NCBI GenBank assembly: GCA_010909165.1
Contig: VJWM01000151.1
Coordinates: 496,001 to 560,000, forward strand
Reading direction: 5' to 3'
DNA length: 64,000 nt
Source: Anthoceros angustus
Lineage: Eukaryota > Streptophyta > Anthocerotopsida > Anthocerotales > Anthocerotaceae
In this document: one piece after another, positions 28,811 to 38,718 of the stretch
Numbering within the stretch: position 1 is the first letter of the stretch
How the letters are laid out: every line of letters begins with the position of its first letter
Program-made: the position numbers and the translations under genes
Notes under the pieces: model-generated
Seen by the model: the letters and a program-made list of their open reading frames with translations, nothing else
The model's database searches: none
What the model was told of the DNA's origin: nothing

Positions 28811-30541
28811 TTATAACTCGTCTTTGAGCTCTTGGGCAACTTCCCGATCTTCAAACCGGCAGACTCGGGCTTGAGGAAACACCAGTCCAGGACGACAGAA
28901 GTAACCAGCACGGGGATGACAATGCTCGTCCTTCTCGCACACGCACAGCCCTTCCAAAGCACAAAACGGCTTCAACTGGTTGAGCTCCGTGCCCCCAATC
29001 CCCAACACGGCATCGGACCACGGACTCGAGAAAACCCCGCCCGGATCCAGCATTTTCCTAACGCCCACAAACCTCTCCAGCCTCTCCCCGAACTTCCCCG
29101 CCGCGCCCTGGAACGAGACGAGGCGATTCGACTTCCCCCAGTGATGCTTCCCCCGGTACTTCACCAGCGCCAGCTGCTCCACCTCCTGCAGCACGTCCAT
29201 GTCCAGCAACGGCGTCCGATCATCCGCCGCGCGGGGGTACAGCATCGTCACAGTCACGGCATCCTCTGTCTCCCCCAGCAAAGCCTCCGACCCGCCCTTG
29301 ATGTACCGGAAGTAGATGGCCAGGTAGAGCTCCAACACACAGAAGGCCTCCCCCCTGAGGTCCCGCAATTTCTCCACGTCCTTCACCAAGTTTGAGATCC
29401 TCGACACCGGCACGGCAGCCGAGCTCTCGAAAATCCGCACGGAAGGCTCGTGGAAGAAGCAGATGTGGTCTGTCCCGGGATCCGGGTGCACGCACCCGCC
29501 CCCGGTCTGGATGTTAGGGCTGTGGCCCACGATGGGCTCGCCATAGCCAGCAGGCCCCAGATTCTTTCTCGCCTGGTCACAGAGGAGAGTGCGGTTGCCT
29601 GTCGCCAGCGCGAAATTCAGCAACGCCGGCCCGGCCTGCCACACCTCCGGGGGAGCCCCCTCCAGCACGGGTTCTTTGTAGGCTGCCTCGCCCGGGGTGT
29701 CGGGAGGGACGACGTCCTCGTGCCGGAACACGGCCTGCCGCTGCCCCGGGTACCAGCGGATGTCCCCGAACTGGCTATGGTGGGGGTGGGAGACCACGCG
29801 TTGTGCTATGTCTTCGTCTCCCGCGCGCTCGAACACCAGCCTGCGCTTGGAGGCGGCCTCCACACGGAGCGTGATCCGGGAGATGGCGCCCAGCACGCCG
29901 AGCGAGAGCCGGCCTGCGGCCAGCGCGTCTCCGTCTTGGACATCCAGCACCTTCGCGTATCCTTCCTCTGCCGATGCCGGGACGACGAGGCGGAGGGAGA
30001 GGACGTGGTCGTGGAGGGGGCTGGAGTCGAGGGAGGAACCGTGGGCGCCGGTGGAGATGGCCCCCACAACCGACAGGGCCGACCATGCCGGGACGTTGGG
30101 GAGGCCGAATCCCGCTTCCGCCAGGCCGTCCAGGAGCTGCGAGATCTGGAGCCCGGCTCCCAGGGTCACCGTCTGCGAGACCGGGTCGATGGTGAAGGAG
30201 GCGTCGTAGTGGGCTGTGGAGATGAGGGCTCCCTCGGGGCTGCCCGGGCAGACCAGCTTCGGGGTGCTGTGGAATGCGCCGCTAACCTTCACCTTGGTGC
30301 CATGGCGGACTGCGTCCGCCACCGCCTGCACCAGCTCCTGCTCGGTTTTGGGGTACAGTGCCTTGGCGAAGGTGCAGTCCGTTCTGTCTGCCCATGGCGA
30401 CATCCAAGTGGAGACGCTGCAGCTGCCAGCATTTGGGGATTCCGGCGCGTCGGGATGGCAGGTGATTTGGGTTCTCAAGCCCCATCCTGGCTGCCAGTAT
30501 TGGAGGAGGAGCAGGAATAACAATGCCCACCACGCAGACAT
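28811..30541 (-). CDS. L-gulonolactone-oxidase-like FAD protein ending in KDEL
   Basis: Intronless and intact, 576 residues from the chosen Met at 30541. That start gives a clean signal peptide (MSAWWALLFLLLLQYW...); an upstream in-frame Met at 30694 would put about 51 polar residues before it. An N-terminal Cys-rich linker is followed by the FAD PCMH domain (FHSTPKLVCPGS, LISTAHYDASF, GAISTGAHGSSL, RLSLGVLGAISRITLRV) and a C-terminal lactone-oxidase domain (ALVKYRGKHHWGKSN, FSSPWSDAVLG). A Cys-rich tail ends QELKDEL. Plant gulonolactone oxidases of this group act on aldonolactones, some feeding ascorbate synthesis. The signal peptide plus KDEL suggests residence in the ER lumen, which is inferred. 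It is a paralogue of the frameshifted gene at 15256-17015. GC content is far above the flanks. Confidence 0.93.
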   Translation of the reverse strand: MSAWWALLFLLLLQYWQPGWGLRTQITCHPDAPESPNAGSCSVSTWMSPWADRTDCTFAKALYPKTEQELVQAVADAVRHGTKVKVSGAFHSTPKLVCPGSPEGALISTAHYDASFTIDPVSQTVTLGAGLQISQLLDGLAEAGFGLPNVPAWSALSVVGAISTGAHGSSLDSSPLHDHVLSLRLVVPASAEEGYAKVLDVQDGDALAAGRLSLGVLGAISRITLRVEAASKRRLVFERAGDEDIAQRVVSHPHHSQFGDIRWYPGQRQAVFRHEDVVPPDTPGEAAYKEPVLEGAPPEVWQAGPALLNFALATGNRTLLCDQARKNLGPAGYGEPIVGHSPNIQTGGGCVHPDPGTDHICFFHEPSVRIFESSAAVPVSRISNLVKDVEKLRDLRGEAFCVLELYLAIYFRYIKGGSEALLGETEDAVTVTMLYPRAADDRTPLLDMDVLQEVEQLALVKYRGKHHWGKSNRLVSFQGAAGKFGERLERFVGVRKMLDPGGVFSSPWSDAVLGIGGTELNQLKPFCALEGLCVCEKDEHCHPRAGYFCRPGLVFPQARVCRFEDREVAQELKDEL

Positions 30542-30836
30542 CCTGGTGAGCCTGCCTTGTCCTCTCCCGATCGAGGGGAAGTGGAGTCTGAAGCTGTTCG
30601 CATTTCTAGCCTGGGACTGTCTTTGCATTGGGTACTTTTTGTGACAGGTCGGCAGCGCTGGTCTCCAAGGAGAGCATCCAGCGCACGCCAGCAAGCGATT
30701 GTTTATTCCGAGATAAGTCTAGGACAATAATTCTGCTGTGCGCGAAAATTACATCGCCGGTGCATCAATGGCTGTAACCCGATTTCCACACTGGGTAAGG
30801 TCATGGGGTTCAGCCTGGAAGGTGATGAGGGCCGAA
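30542..30836. promoter_or_regulatory. Upstream region of the gulonolactone-oxidase-like gene
   Basis: Likely holds the 5' untranslated region and promoter of the minus-strand gene. No specific motif can be assigned. Confidence 0.3.
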
Positions 30837-31345
30837 CCTTGTGGAAGCTTCCGGCAGGTAGGTGACACCTGTTGTTTAAGGGCTGGATGGACTGTTCAAG
30901 AGGAGAAAGAACGCCTGGGAGCTTTACAACGCAAAAGATGCTACAACCCAGTACTTGGTGTGAGATGAGGATGAAGAAGATGGAGCACAACCAGTTGTTC
31001 CTGATGAGGCCATGGGGGCCCATACAACACATGCAATGTTTGGGAGCTGGATAGACTGTTGCAGAGGAGATTTACATCAGAGAGAGAGAGAACGTCTGGC
31101 ACCTCTAGAACGTAAAAGATGCTACAACCCTGTCCATGATGTGAGATGAGGATGAAGAAGAAGGAACACGAGTAGTCGAGACACACAGTGTCTTAAGTTC
31201 TTCTTCACCACTACCGTGGTGGGGGCCGGGCTGGGCCAGCTCCACATCACCCTGCTCAAGTACAGGAACGCACTGGCCCAGCAGCAGCCTCCAAATATGC
31301 GAGCTGAATCCCATTCGGAATCTTGACTGTCTAGAGAAAGAAGGC
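30837..31345. repeat. Two adjacent copies of a dispersed non-coding repeat
   Basis: A first copy (about 30837-30985) contains TGTGGAAGCTTCCGGCAGGTAG, GGGCTGGATGGACTGTT, AAGATGCTACAACCCAGTAC and GAGATGAGGATGAAGA. A second (about 31034-31345) repeats the later part and continues with CTGGGCCAGCTCC, AAGTACAGGAACGC and TTGACTGTCTAGAGAAAGAA. A third copy lies at about 34240-34590. The family is unidentified. Confidence 0.6.
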
Positions 31346-31689
31346 GAGTAAGCATGAGCCTAGCTTTGCGATGAGCAAAGAAACGGCAGTTCGCAACAAG
31401 GGCGGATGTTGGTGCGCAGCACTGCCTAGATAGATGGTATGGATCTTTATTATGTTTGATTCTTCCGTCTGTGTGGTCCAACATAGACATCTCAGATATT
31501 GTTATCTATATCATCTTTTGTGAGAGATATTTATATTTTAATTTTGATAGTAGTTGTTCATTCTTTCTCATACTCATGTCTCCGAATAATAGTTTGTTTG
31601 TTAAAATATATACTTGCACCTAGAGAGATTAAACTTTTTTTTGTCTAGGTCTATGTTCTTTTGAGGCCATGGGGGCCCAAACAAGGGGC
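31346..31689. other. Unassigned stretch
   Basis: No gene seen. AT-rich after 31490. Confidence 0.4.
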
Positions 31690-31925
31690 ACTCTCAATGG
31701 TGATCCTTCACAAGGCAGCTACACTAGGAGACGCATCTTCCTCTACTTGTGTAGTTTGCAGGCCGTTTATTTTTCATGTTGTGGGTGTAGTAGGTGACTT
31801 TAGGTAGGGAGCTCTATTGCTCCTCTCCACCTCAACCCTCGAGTCCCTTTTGGTTGTCCCCTCCTGGATGGGCTCTTCCCATCGTCTTTTCACCTCAATA
31901 AAAACTTCTTGTTCTTTTGTACGTT
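31690..31925 (+). repeat. Dispersed 215-bp repeat, copy 2
   Basis: Same order as the copy at 25117: ATCCTTCACAAGGCAGCTAC, GCATCTTCCTC, TTTGCAGGCCGTTTA, the GATGGGCTCTTCCCATC hairpin and CTCAATAAAA. It lies about 115 bp from copy 3 in opposite orientation, so the pair could form a large foldback. Confidence 0.65.
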
Positions 31926-32039
31926 TCAAATGTGGGACAAATGTTGTAGTACATGGTGCCCAAATGTACAACCTTTTATTTTTCACTAAGAAATATATTA
32001 TATAGAGGTAATAAAACTCTATTAAAGGAATAATTGTGT

Positions 32040-32240
32040 TTTATTGAGGAAAAAAAATGATGGGAAAAACCCATCCACCATGGGACAATGAAGGTGGACC
32101 TCAGGACAAGGTGAAAAAGAGCGACTAAGCTCCTTACTTAAAGTTATTTGCTGCACCTAAAACATCATATGCAGGAAGACCAAATGGCCTGCAAATGATG
32201 GAGGAAGACAAAGAAGCGTCACCTGCCGTAGCCGCCTTGT
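32040..32240 (-). repeat. Dispersed 215-bp repeat, copy 3
   Basis: The reverse complement runs ATCCTTCACAAGGCGGCTAC, GGTGACGCTTCTTTG, TTTGCAGGCCATTTGG, the GATGGGTTTTTCCCATC hairpin and CCTCAATAAAA. It ends just downstream of the lectin gene and may supply its polyadenylation signal. Confidence 0.65.
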
Positions 32241-32284
32241 GAAGGATTGCCGACCAAAAACTCTATTAAAGTGCAAACTGTCAC

Positions 32285-32761
32285 TTAAACATGAGGACCA
32301 TTTGCATTTAAGATAGTCGAATTAGAATGACCCTTCTTTTTGCTACCGGTATTTGTCGACCATATAACATCACCACTGCCAGTAAACATAATCACGTTGC
32401 CATCCTCTTGTACAATGATGTAGTGCTGCCCATCGTTTCTGCAACAAGTGTTGGTGCTAAATATTGATACGTGGTTTCCTGTGAATAACTGAGCGTTGCC
32501 ATCAGAACCTAATTCAAAATAGCAATTGGTACCCATATTCGCAGTATTACTACTCCATAGATCGGTATAACTTTCAGCATCGTGCAATACCAAGTTGCAA
32601 TCAGATTGTACACTGAAAAGATGAGGATAAAGTCCAAGATAAGAACCCTCTGTCATTTTATAACTCTGTAACAATACTTGAGATTCACCTTGTGCACCAT
32701 GCAATATTAGTCCAAACATACATCCAATCAATAACAAGATTTTGTGCGCTGTCATTTTCAT
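32285..32761 (-). CDS. Bulb-type (GNA-like) mannose-binding lectin, secreted
   Basis: Intronless, 158 residues from the Met at 32761. This start is preferred to the upstream Met at 32818 because it gives a standard signal peptide (MKMTAHKILLLIGCMFGLIL, cleaved near GAQG-ES). One B-lectin domain fills the rest, with three related sub-repeats: QSDCNLVLHDA, GSDGNAQLFTG and QEDGNVIMFTG. The family's mannose site is QxDxNxVxY. The first and third sub-repeats keep Q, D, N and V but have His or Phe for Tyr, so sugar binding may be weaker or altered. A pair of Cys (NTCC) and another Cys pair could form disulphides. Such small lectins are secreted or vacuolar and often linked to defence. Downstream lies a 215-bp repeat copy. 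No defect seen. Confidence 0.88.
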   Translation of the reverse strand: MKMTAHKILLLIGCMFGLILHGAQGESQVLLQSYKMTEGSYLGLYPHLFSVQSDCNLVLHDAESYTDLWSSNTANMGTNCYFELGSDGNAQLFTGNHVSIFSTNTCCRNDGQHYIIVQEDGNVIMFTGSGDVIWSTNTGSKKKGHSNSTILNANGPHV

Positions 32762-33189
32762 GTTCAAATATATTGTATGAAACTTCACGATTACAAGAGG
32801 ACAAACAATTACATGCAAAGAAAATTACTATGAAGAGAGTCTCTTCATCCACATATATAGGGAAAGTAGAGAGTATACTTCGAGATTGGTTTCTTTGGTT
32901 CGCCATCTTTTGCGCTGTTGTGATATTAATATGGAGAAAAGGATATATCAGGATATTTATTTATTTGTTTAAATAAATAGATAAATATAAAGGGCTTGTG
33001 GCACTAAATCCATCACTGCCGACCCCAACAAGAACGCAGGCCATCCACACCCAATGCAAATCTCTGGCAATAATCTCCCGCTTTTCTAGGCTTGATAAGA
33101 TCTCGGTGCTGCTATGGTTATCAGCATGTCCAAATAATGCATCTTCCTTTTCAGTCTAGTACATAAGGGGTTGCATTTTGAGAGTCCAG

Positions 33190-34065
33190 TTTGATTAGTT
33201 TGTCAAAACACCGATTTCCCCGCTCGACATCACCATGGTTTTGGCACACAGTCAAAAGAGCTATCCAGGCCACTAGATCTTCCTGCGACATGGATTGCAG
33301 CAAACTTTCTGCATCGTCAAGACAGCCTGACGCCCAAGTGGATCAACCATGGAAGTGTTATGACCCACATTGGGCACAATTTCATACTTATCTTGCATCA
33401 TTTTGAAGTACCCCATGCCTTCACGCATCTCCTCAGAACACTTCATTGCTGTCTGACCATCGCCGTGCATAGCGAAGCCACTCGGCAATGCATTTCATGT
33501 TACCACGTCTTTTGTGGGCATTGCATCAAAAGCTCTGCGAGCATCATCTAAGCTCCCACATTTCACGTACATGTCCACCAGGCTGTTCCCCACAAGACAA
33601 ATCAGGCTTCAGGCCGTTTTTCCTTATTTGAGCGTGGACTCCTTTCTCAAAATTGACAGCTCCAACACTTGCACATGACTTCTTGAGAGCAGCTAACACG
33701 AAGTCATCAGCTGGAATGAGGTTGTCCTGTTTCATACAAGAGCAAGAGCTTCTTGGTCAAATCCATGCTGGACGTACCCATGTGACCACATCTTTGGCAG
33801 GCAGACTGTCAACGATTGCTCTAGCATCTTTCAAACTCCCACATTTTTCATACATATCAACCAGGCAGCTGCCAACCGTCATGTCACCTTCCAGCCGTTT
33901 TTCCTGAATCAGTGCATGGCACATGCTTTCAAGAGACCTAGGAATGTGGACCGGTGGGCTCTTGACTGATGCCCTTTTGATGGCAATCCTGCTGCCCACC
34001 AACGCCATCTCTGTCCTCGGCAGCCGCTTACATTCCGACAGGTAAACCTTTATAAAACACGACAC
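33190..34065 (-). pseudogene. Degenerate PPR pseudogene
   Basis: Minus-strand frames hold broken PLS motifs in order: GSCLVDMYEKCGSLKDAR and LPAKDVVTWV (34065-33757), then DDFVLAALKKSCASVGAV and [16 protein letters not shown] (about 33735-33590), then SGFAMHGDGQ and YFKMMQDKYEIVPNVGH with MVDPLGR (33488-33273). At least two frameshifts separate them. It resembles the intact PPR gene at 19887 in architecture but is clearly dead. Confidence 0.75.
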
Positions 34066-34239
34066 CTCTGACTTGGTTCAATGCTTTGGTTCGAACAGAT
34101 GCCTTGTGGTGGCCAAGGCATCTGTTTGAACGAAGGCATTGTTCCTTACATTCGTCGTCTTCCGAATTTCTCAGAGGTGTCATGTTTTAGGTTTACCTGT
34201 CGGAATGCAACAACTATATAAGACAACGTTGAACAACCC

Positions 34240-34590
34240 AACCTGTGGAAGCTTCGACAGGTAGGTAACACATGTTGTTTGGGGGCTGGATGGACTGTTC
34301 TACAGCAGATTTAGAACATAGAGAAAAGAACGCCTGGCAGCTTCACAACGCAAGAGATACTACAACCCAGTACGTGAGATAAGGATGAAGACGGAACATA
34401 AACGAGACTGGGTCGGGCTGGGCCTACTCCTCAGCCTGATGAAGTACAGGAACCCGCTGGCCTCACAGCGGCCTCCAAGTATGCAACCCAAATCACTTAT
34501 GAATTCGGCTCTGCTTTTCATTGCAACAGGACCGACTGTACAGCATACTTGGTCTTGACCCATATCGAATCTTGACTGTCTACAGAAAGA
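34240..34590. repeat. Third copy of the dispersed repeat seen at 30.8-31.3 kb
   Basis: Contains CTGTGGAAGCTTCGACAGG, GGGCTGGATGGACTGTTC, GAGATACTACAACCCAGTAC and TTGACTGTCTACAGAAAGAA in the same order as the other copies. A minus-strand open frame from 34970 runs into it and ends at 34518, so its last residues come from the repeat. Confidence 0.55.
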
Positions 34591-35044
34591 AAAGGCATCA
34601 CGACTTCGTATGGATTGGCTTCTTCCGACAGGCATTCCCACGCTTCCCCCATCGTTCGAACTTGAGCCACGTGCTTCTTTTCAAAAACTAGGTACATACC
34701 TCGAGCATACGTGCTTGGGACCACAAATATCTGAAACAACAACCCACGGGTAGTTAACGAGCAGTGCAACTTCAAATCACCAAGAGCGACCACGGCAAGG
34801 GGATACGCCTGAGAATCACCTGAATTCTCACCTTCACAACCCACACACGAGAGAGGGAGCATCCTGATGGGACTACAATCTGGCGGTACCAGGGCCTTAT
34901 CTGTGAGAGCCGCGACAGTGGAAGAGTGAATTGATGGGATGCTGCAGGCAACAAGGATGCGGGCTTCCAATTCTTCCAGCTATACGCACCCGCAATTTCA
35001 CGGCTTTGAAGTTGGAGAGAAACCGTACGAGCGTGTTGAAATCG
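34591..35044. other. Unassigned stretch with a minus-strand open frame
   Basis: The minus-strand frame 34970-34518 (150 residues) contains a protein-like block FVVPSTYARGMYLVFEKKHV but shows no family I recognise. It may be an exon of an unresolved gene, or chance. Confidence 0.3.
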
Positions 35045-35776
35045 CTACTGGTCGGCGGGAAGGCGTCTGCGCTCTTTAGGCTTGAAGGGAGGGTAGGGAT
35101 TGACGGCAAGCCCTTCCAGAATGAGAAGTTCGTCCAGGAGCGCAACCTTCTCCTTCTGCAAAGCCTTCACCAGATCCTTCTTCTCCTCCAACTCCCGGGA
35201 GATGTCCGCACTCTGCTCCACCAGCAGCCGCAAGTCCCTCTCCACCTTGCGGCACTTGACATCGTCTTTGCTCAGCACCTCGGAATCGGTGTCCGTCTCC
35301 GCCTCCGACCGCAATTCCAACCGCAACTCCAGGTCATAGTCGGTATCGGGCTCCCGCTCCCTGCCTTCGATCTTCTTGGCCTTGCTCCTGGCTCTGCCCG
35401 GCCCGCCCCATTTCATCATGATAGCCGCCTGCTTCGGATGCAATTGAACATCTTCAGCATCAACATCCACTGCCTCAGCCTCCGAAGGGGCCAGCTTGCG
35501 CTTGCGAGGCTTGGCCTGGGACCTGGCCTTACCACCACCCTCCTTCCTGGCGCCGATGTGCGCAGAGGCATCTTCCGCAGCGGCTTCCTCCTCGGTAGCC
35601 TCATTTCCAACAATTTCTGCTGCTGTAGGTTTTGGAGGCCTCGGTCTAGATTGACCCTCGCTCTTCCCCTTCTTGCCTGTGCCTTTCTTCGCCTTGACGC
35701 CACCATCTCCAGCAACTGCTCCTACCGGCGTAACCGACAGCGAGGGCGATGCCACCGCCACTACATCTGCCTGCAT
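35045..35776 (-). CDS. Hypothetical charged protein with C-terminal coiled coil, 243 aa
   Basis: Single uninterrupted frame. The N-terminal 150 residues are low-complexity and basic, with repeated KKGKSEGQSRPRPPKP-like and KARSQAKPRKRKLAP blocks that look like nuclear localisation signals. The centre is acidic and Arg-rich (residues about 145-170). A heptad-like helix follows (DVKCRKVERDLRLLVEQSAD, EELEEKKDLVKALQKEKVALL region, about 175-225), probably a coiled coil. The tail is NPYPPFKPKERRRLP. I recognise no domain. It may be a nuclear structural or DNA-associated protein, by composition only. No introns are needed, but small upstream exons cannot be excluded. Confidence 0.6.
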   Translation of the reverse strand: MQADVVAVASPSLSVTPVGAVAGDGGVKAKKGTGKKGKSEGQSRPRPPKPTAAEIVGNEATEEEAAAEDASAHIGARKEGGGKARSQAKPRKRKLAPSEAEAVDVDAEDVQLHPKQAAIMMKWGGPGRARSKAKKIEGREREPDTDYDLELRLELRSEAETDTDSEVLSKDDVKCRKVERDLRLLVEQSADISRELEEKKDLVKALQKEKVALLDELLILEGLAVNPYPPFKPKERRRLPADQ

Positions 35777-36615
35777 CTCTGCTCACATCGCATCCAGATA
35801 ACGCCCAGCTTTAGAGAACGCCCAGCCTTACAACATAGACGAAGGGAATCCAGCTTTACAACTCACAAAACCACAGCACACAATAGCATCACTCCATGAC
35901 GAAGATCAGAGGACCATATATAGGCTCTAAGACTATGAGGATCTAACAAGCCTGCACATGACCTAACCGGCACGTGACTGCGAGCAACGACATTAATTCT
36001 GGAATCCTTGGTCGGACAGCTGAATGGAAAGAACGTCTCGCGACCATAGGTTAAAGGTGAAAAGATGTGCACGCACACGAAATAGAAAGACGCACAGTTT
36101 TCATGCAGAGTATGGGTTAATGAGCTTGGCTCTGACATTCGGCACCATTGGCATTGGATTGTACAGCATGCAGGCTTGACAGACCGTCGGAGCTCCCATC
36201 GGACCCGTCCACGGGACATACCCCGGGACATAACCGATGAGCAACTATGTTCGGAGGAAACAAAATCGCCAACAAGATGGTTCACCTCGAAATACGAGAC
36301 AAATAAGTCCTTCGAGTTTGACAAGCGACTTTAGTCTTTCCAGCGGAAATGGGACCCTACTTGATAGCAAAAATGGAAACCATACTTCATCCAGAAGCTA
36401 AATCCCGATGTTGCTGTGAAGATCTAGCAGTGGCGATCCTGTCCAGTCACCCACTGCACTGTCGACTACTTTCTCACTCAGGATGTTAGTTCTCTGGCTT
36501 AACGAAAACTTCTTCTTGCCACCCTTGGCATCGTCTTCTGTGGCTCGATATGGGGGCTTCAGGGTAAAATGGACCCCAGAAAGAAAAATCAGTTTCAGAC
36601 AAAAAGGAAGAATGC
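35777..36615. other. Intergenic stretch
   Basis: Upstream of the 243-residue frame and downstream of the biotin/lipoyl-domain gene. No gene recognised. The minus-strand frame 36324-35863 has no family resemblance. Confidence 0.4.
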
Positions 36616-38268
36616 CTAATTAGCAAGCTTCTTGATGCCCGGGAATGCTGGACGAATGGCAATCAAGGGATCTCCATAGCCGACGGGGTCTGCAGTTCAC
36701 CAAGGATCGATGTCAGTGCGTACGTCTTACAAACCACTTAGATGCAGAAAGCAAAGTGCACAACAAACTTGAGAAACAAGGTCACCTTCATCATTCCACA
36801 AGATCTTGACGATCTCACCGCTGATGTCGGTCTGCAAGGTCATTACAAGTTAGAGAGGAAGCATAAGTGTGAAACATGCCATAGATTAGCCGCGCAGCAG
36901 AACTCACACCACGCACACATGAGAGACACACCTCTACTGGTTGCTGCGTTCCGAGCTGCTCCAAGTAGCACACAACTTGCCCTTCCTTCACGACCTGACC
37001 CTGCACATGACAGCTTTCCCACTTTTTAGCAACACTCTTTAGTGACATGAGCCAGGACCAGGAGCGGAGGTAGGATCGCATACCTCTTCAACTATAGGCT
37101 TCCCAAGCTTTCCCTTGACCACGCGTCCCCTTCGGAAATAGCCAACCTGGAAAAAGGACATGAGACCAAGTCTTCGAAGTTCTGCGGGGCAAAGAGCTGC
37201 TTGAAAGAACAGGCACATGGCAGACGAGAAGTCGCAAGCATACCTTCGGCGACTGTACGAAGGACAGGCCCTCATTCACTGCTTGTTCCAGAACTTGTAG
37301 AATAGACCCGGGTTTGGCGAGGGATGTTTCTGTGACGGACTGTTGCTTCACTGCAGGGGTAGGTGGTGCTGCTGCTGCTGCAGGCGTAGGTGCTGCTGGC
37401 TGCTCTGCAACAGCAGGTGCAGGGGGAGGTGCTGGTGCTTCCTTTGCTTTAATAGCTCTCTTGACATGCAGCTTGAATGCTCCGACCTAATTCAGCACGA
37501 CACATACTGAGCCGGGCCACTATAACAACAAGACTGCACCTCTCTAGTATACAACCAGCATCAGGGAAGGAAGATGGAGTCCAGCCAAACGTTCACACTC
37601 CACGGTCCTGACCTTGAGCGAAATCTCCGCAATGCTGGTCTCGTCACAAACCTCCATAAGCAACGACTGAATCTGCCAGGTGCAAAACACACCATCAACC
37701 AGCTGTTGCACCAGCAAAACCTACACCATTCCCACACTCCGCAAACACCCCATCCTCACCTCCCCTGGACTCGGTGTCAAAGGACTCAGCGCCTCTGGCA
37801 CAGTCTCCGGAACCTCCTTCCCGTCCACCACCTCCAACTCCGCATCCGGAGCTGCAAAACGGACACTCACGTCATCAAACGATCCACAAAACATCCACCA
37901 CCAGCTCGAACTCCGAAACATAAAAATTCCCGTCCACCTTCAGGTGCAGCAATGCATGCCGCATGGAGTGACCACACTTCCCGCCTCTTCGGTTGGAGGA
38001 CCGTAGCCCGCATCTGCCAGAATGAGCAGCCTGCGACGCCATACCTTGCAGAGGCCAGGCGAGCACGAGCAACACTCGGCCGCGAATTTCCAGCTCTGAG
38101 CTTGGCGACCTGCGCGGAGCCTGCCAGAGGCAAACCAGGGTGAAACAAAAACGACAACGAGCCTCAGATCCCGAGCTCCTCCAGGCAGAAAATGCAGCCT
38201 CCGGCCAAAAATTGCATCCACGTACCGCAGCATGGGGACGCCAGCTTGGACGCAGTCATGGTGGCCAT
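36616..38268 (-). CDS. Biotin/lipoyl-domain (BCCP-like) plastid protein without biotinylation lysine
   Basis: Minus-strand exons read with confidence: 37672-37613, 37486-37244, 37146-37084, 37000-36932, 36831-36786 and a last exon to the stop at 36616, all in consistent phase. They encode IQSLLMEVCDETSIAEISLK, a Pro/Ala linker, LAKPGSILQVLEQAVNEG, a hammerhead strand GYFRRGRVVKGK, then GQVVCYLEQLGTQQPVE, TDISGEIVKILW and YGDPLIAIRP. This is a biotin-carboxyl-carrier-like fold. The biotin-accepting AMKM motif is absent at the expected turn, as in BADC-type proteins that restrain plastid acetyl-CoA carboxylase. The 5' exons (38268-38226, 38120-38045, 38013-37938, 37851-37760) encode a Ser/Arg/Ala-rich stretch that would serve as a transit peptide, but one junction does not keep phase in my model, so that part is provisional. 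Confidence 0.8.
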
Positions 38269-38718
38269 GGCGGCAGAAAACGAGGACGCTGCAGAGCGTG
38301 AATGAATTTCAGTTAACCCTGAGCCAGACTGCCGAGACGCTGGCTGAATCGTCTTCCGCGTTCACGCGCAGCTATACAGAGGCTCCGCGGCCAAAAATGC
38401 TGGAGCGTGAAGGCAGAGGAGAGGGGCAAGCGGGGCGGGGAGTTCCAGTGCATGCAGCGGCCGGCCTACTCCCGCCAGCCTCTTCGACAACGCACATCTT
38501 CAAGAGGCGGATCGGGTAGGTGAAGGTAACGAGGAGTGGGGCCCCTGGATCCTGACAAGGAAGGAATTCCATCCTCTTCGTCCACGGACATTCCTCAACT
38601 GCTTATTTCGAGTAACAACGGGAACAGAATCTCGTGCGCTTCGAGCGACAGATTATTAGATTAATTCAGTGCTGCTGGTGGTGAATGTTTTTTGAGCCAG
38701 AGCTTAGAATTGCGAAGT
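38269..38718. promoter_or_regulatory. Region between the BCCP-like gene and IFT140
   Basis: A 450-bp stretch between two minus-strand genes. It should contain the IFT140 3' end and the promoter of the BCCP-like gene. No specific signal assigned. Confidence 0.35.

Noticed and set aside
35045-35899. Plus-strand open frame of 322 codons opposite the coiled-coil gene (34931-35899)
   Set aside because: It is the antisense of a biased minus-strand frame and has no domain pattern, whereas the minus-strand frame has NLS-like and coiled-coil segments.
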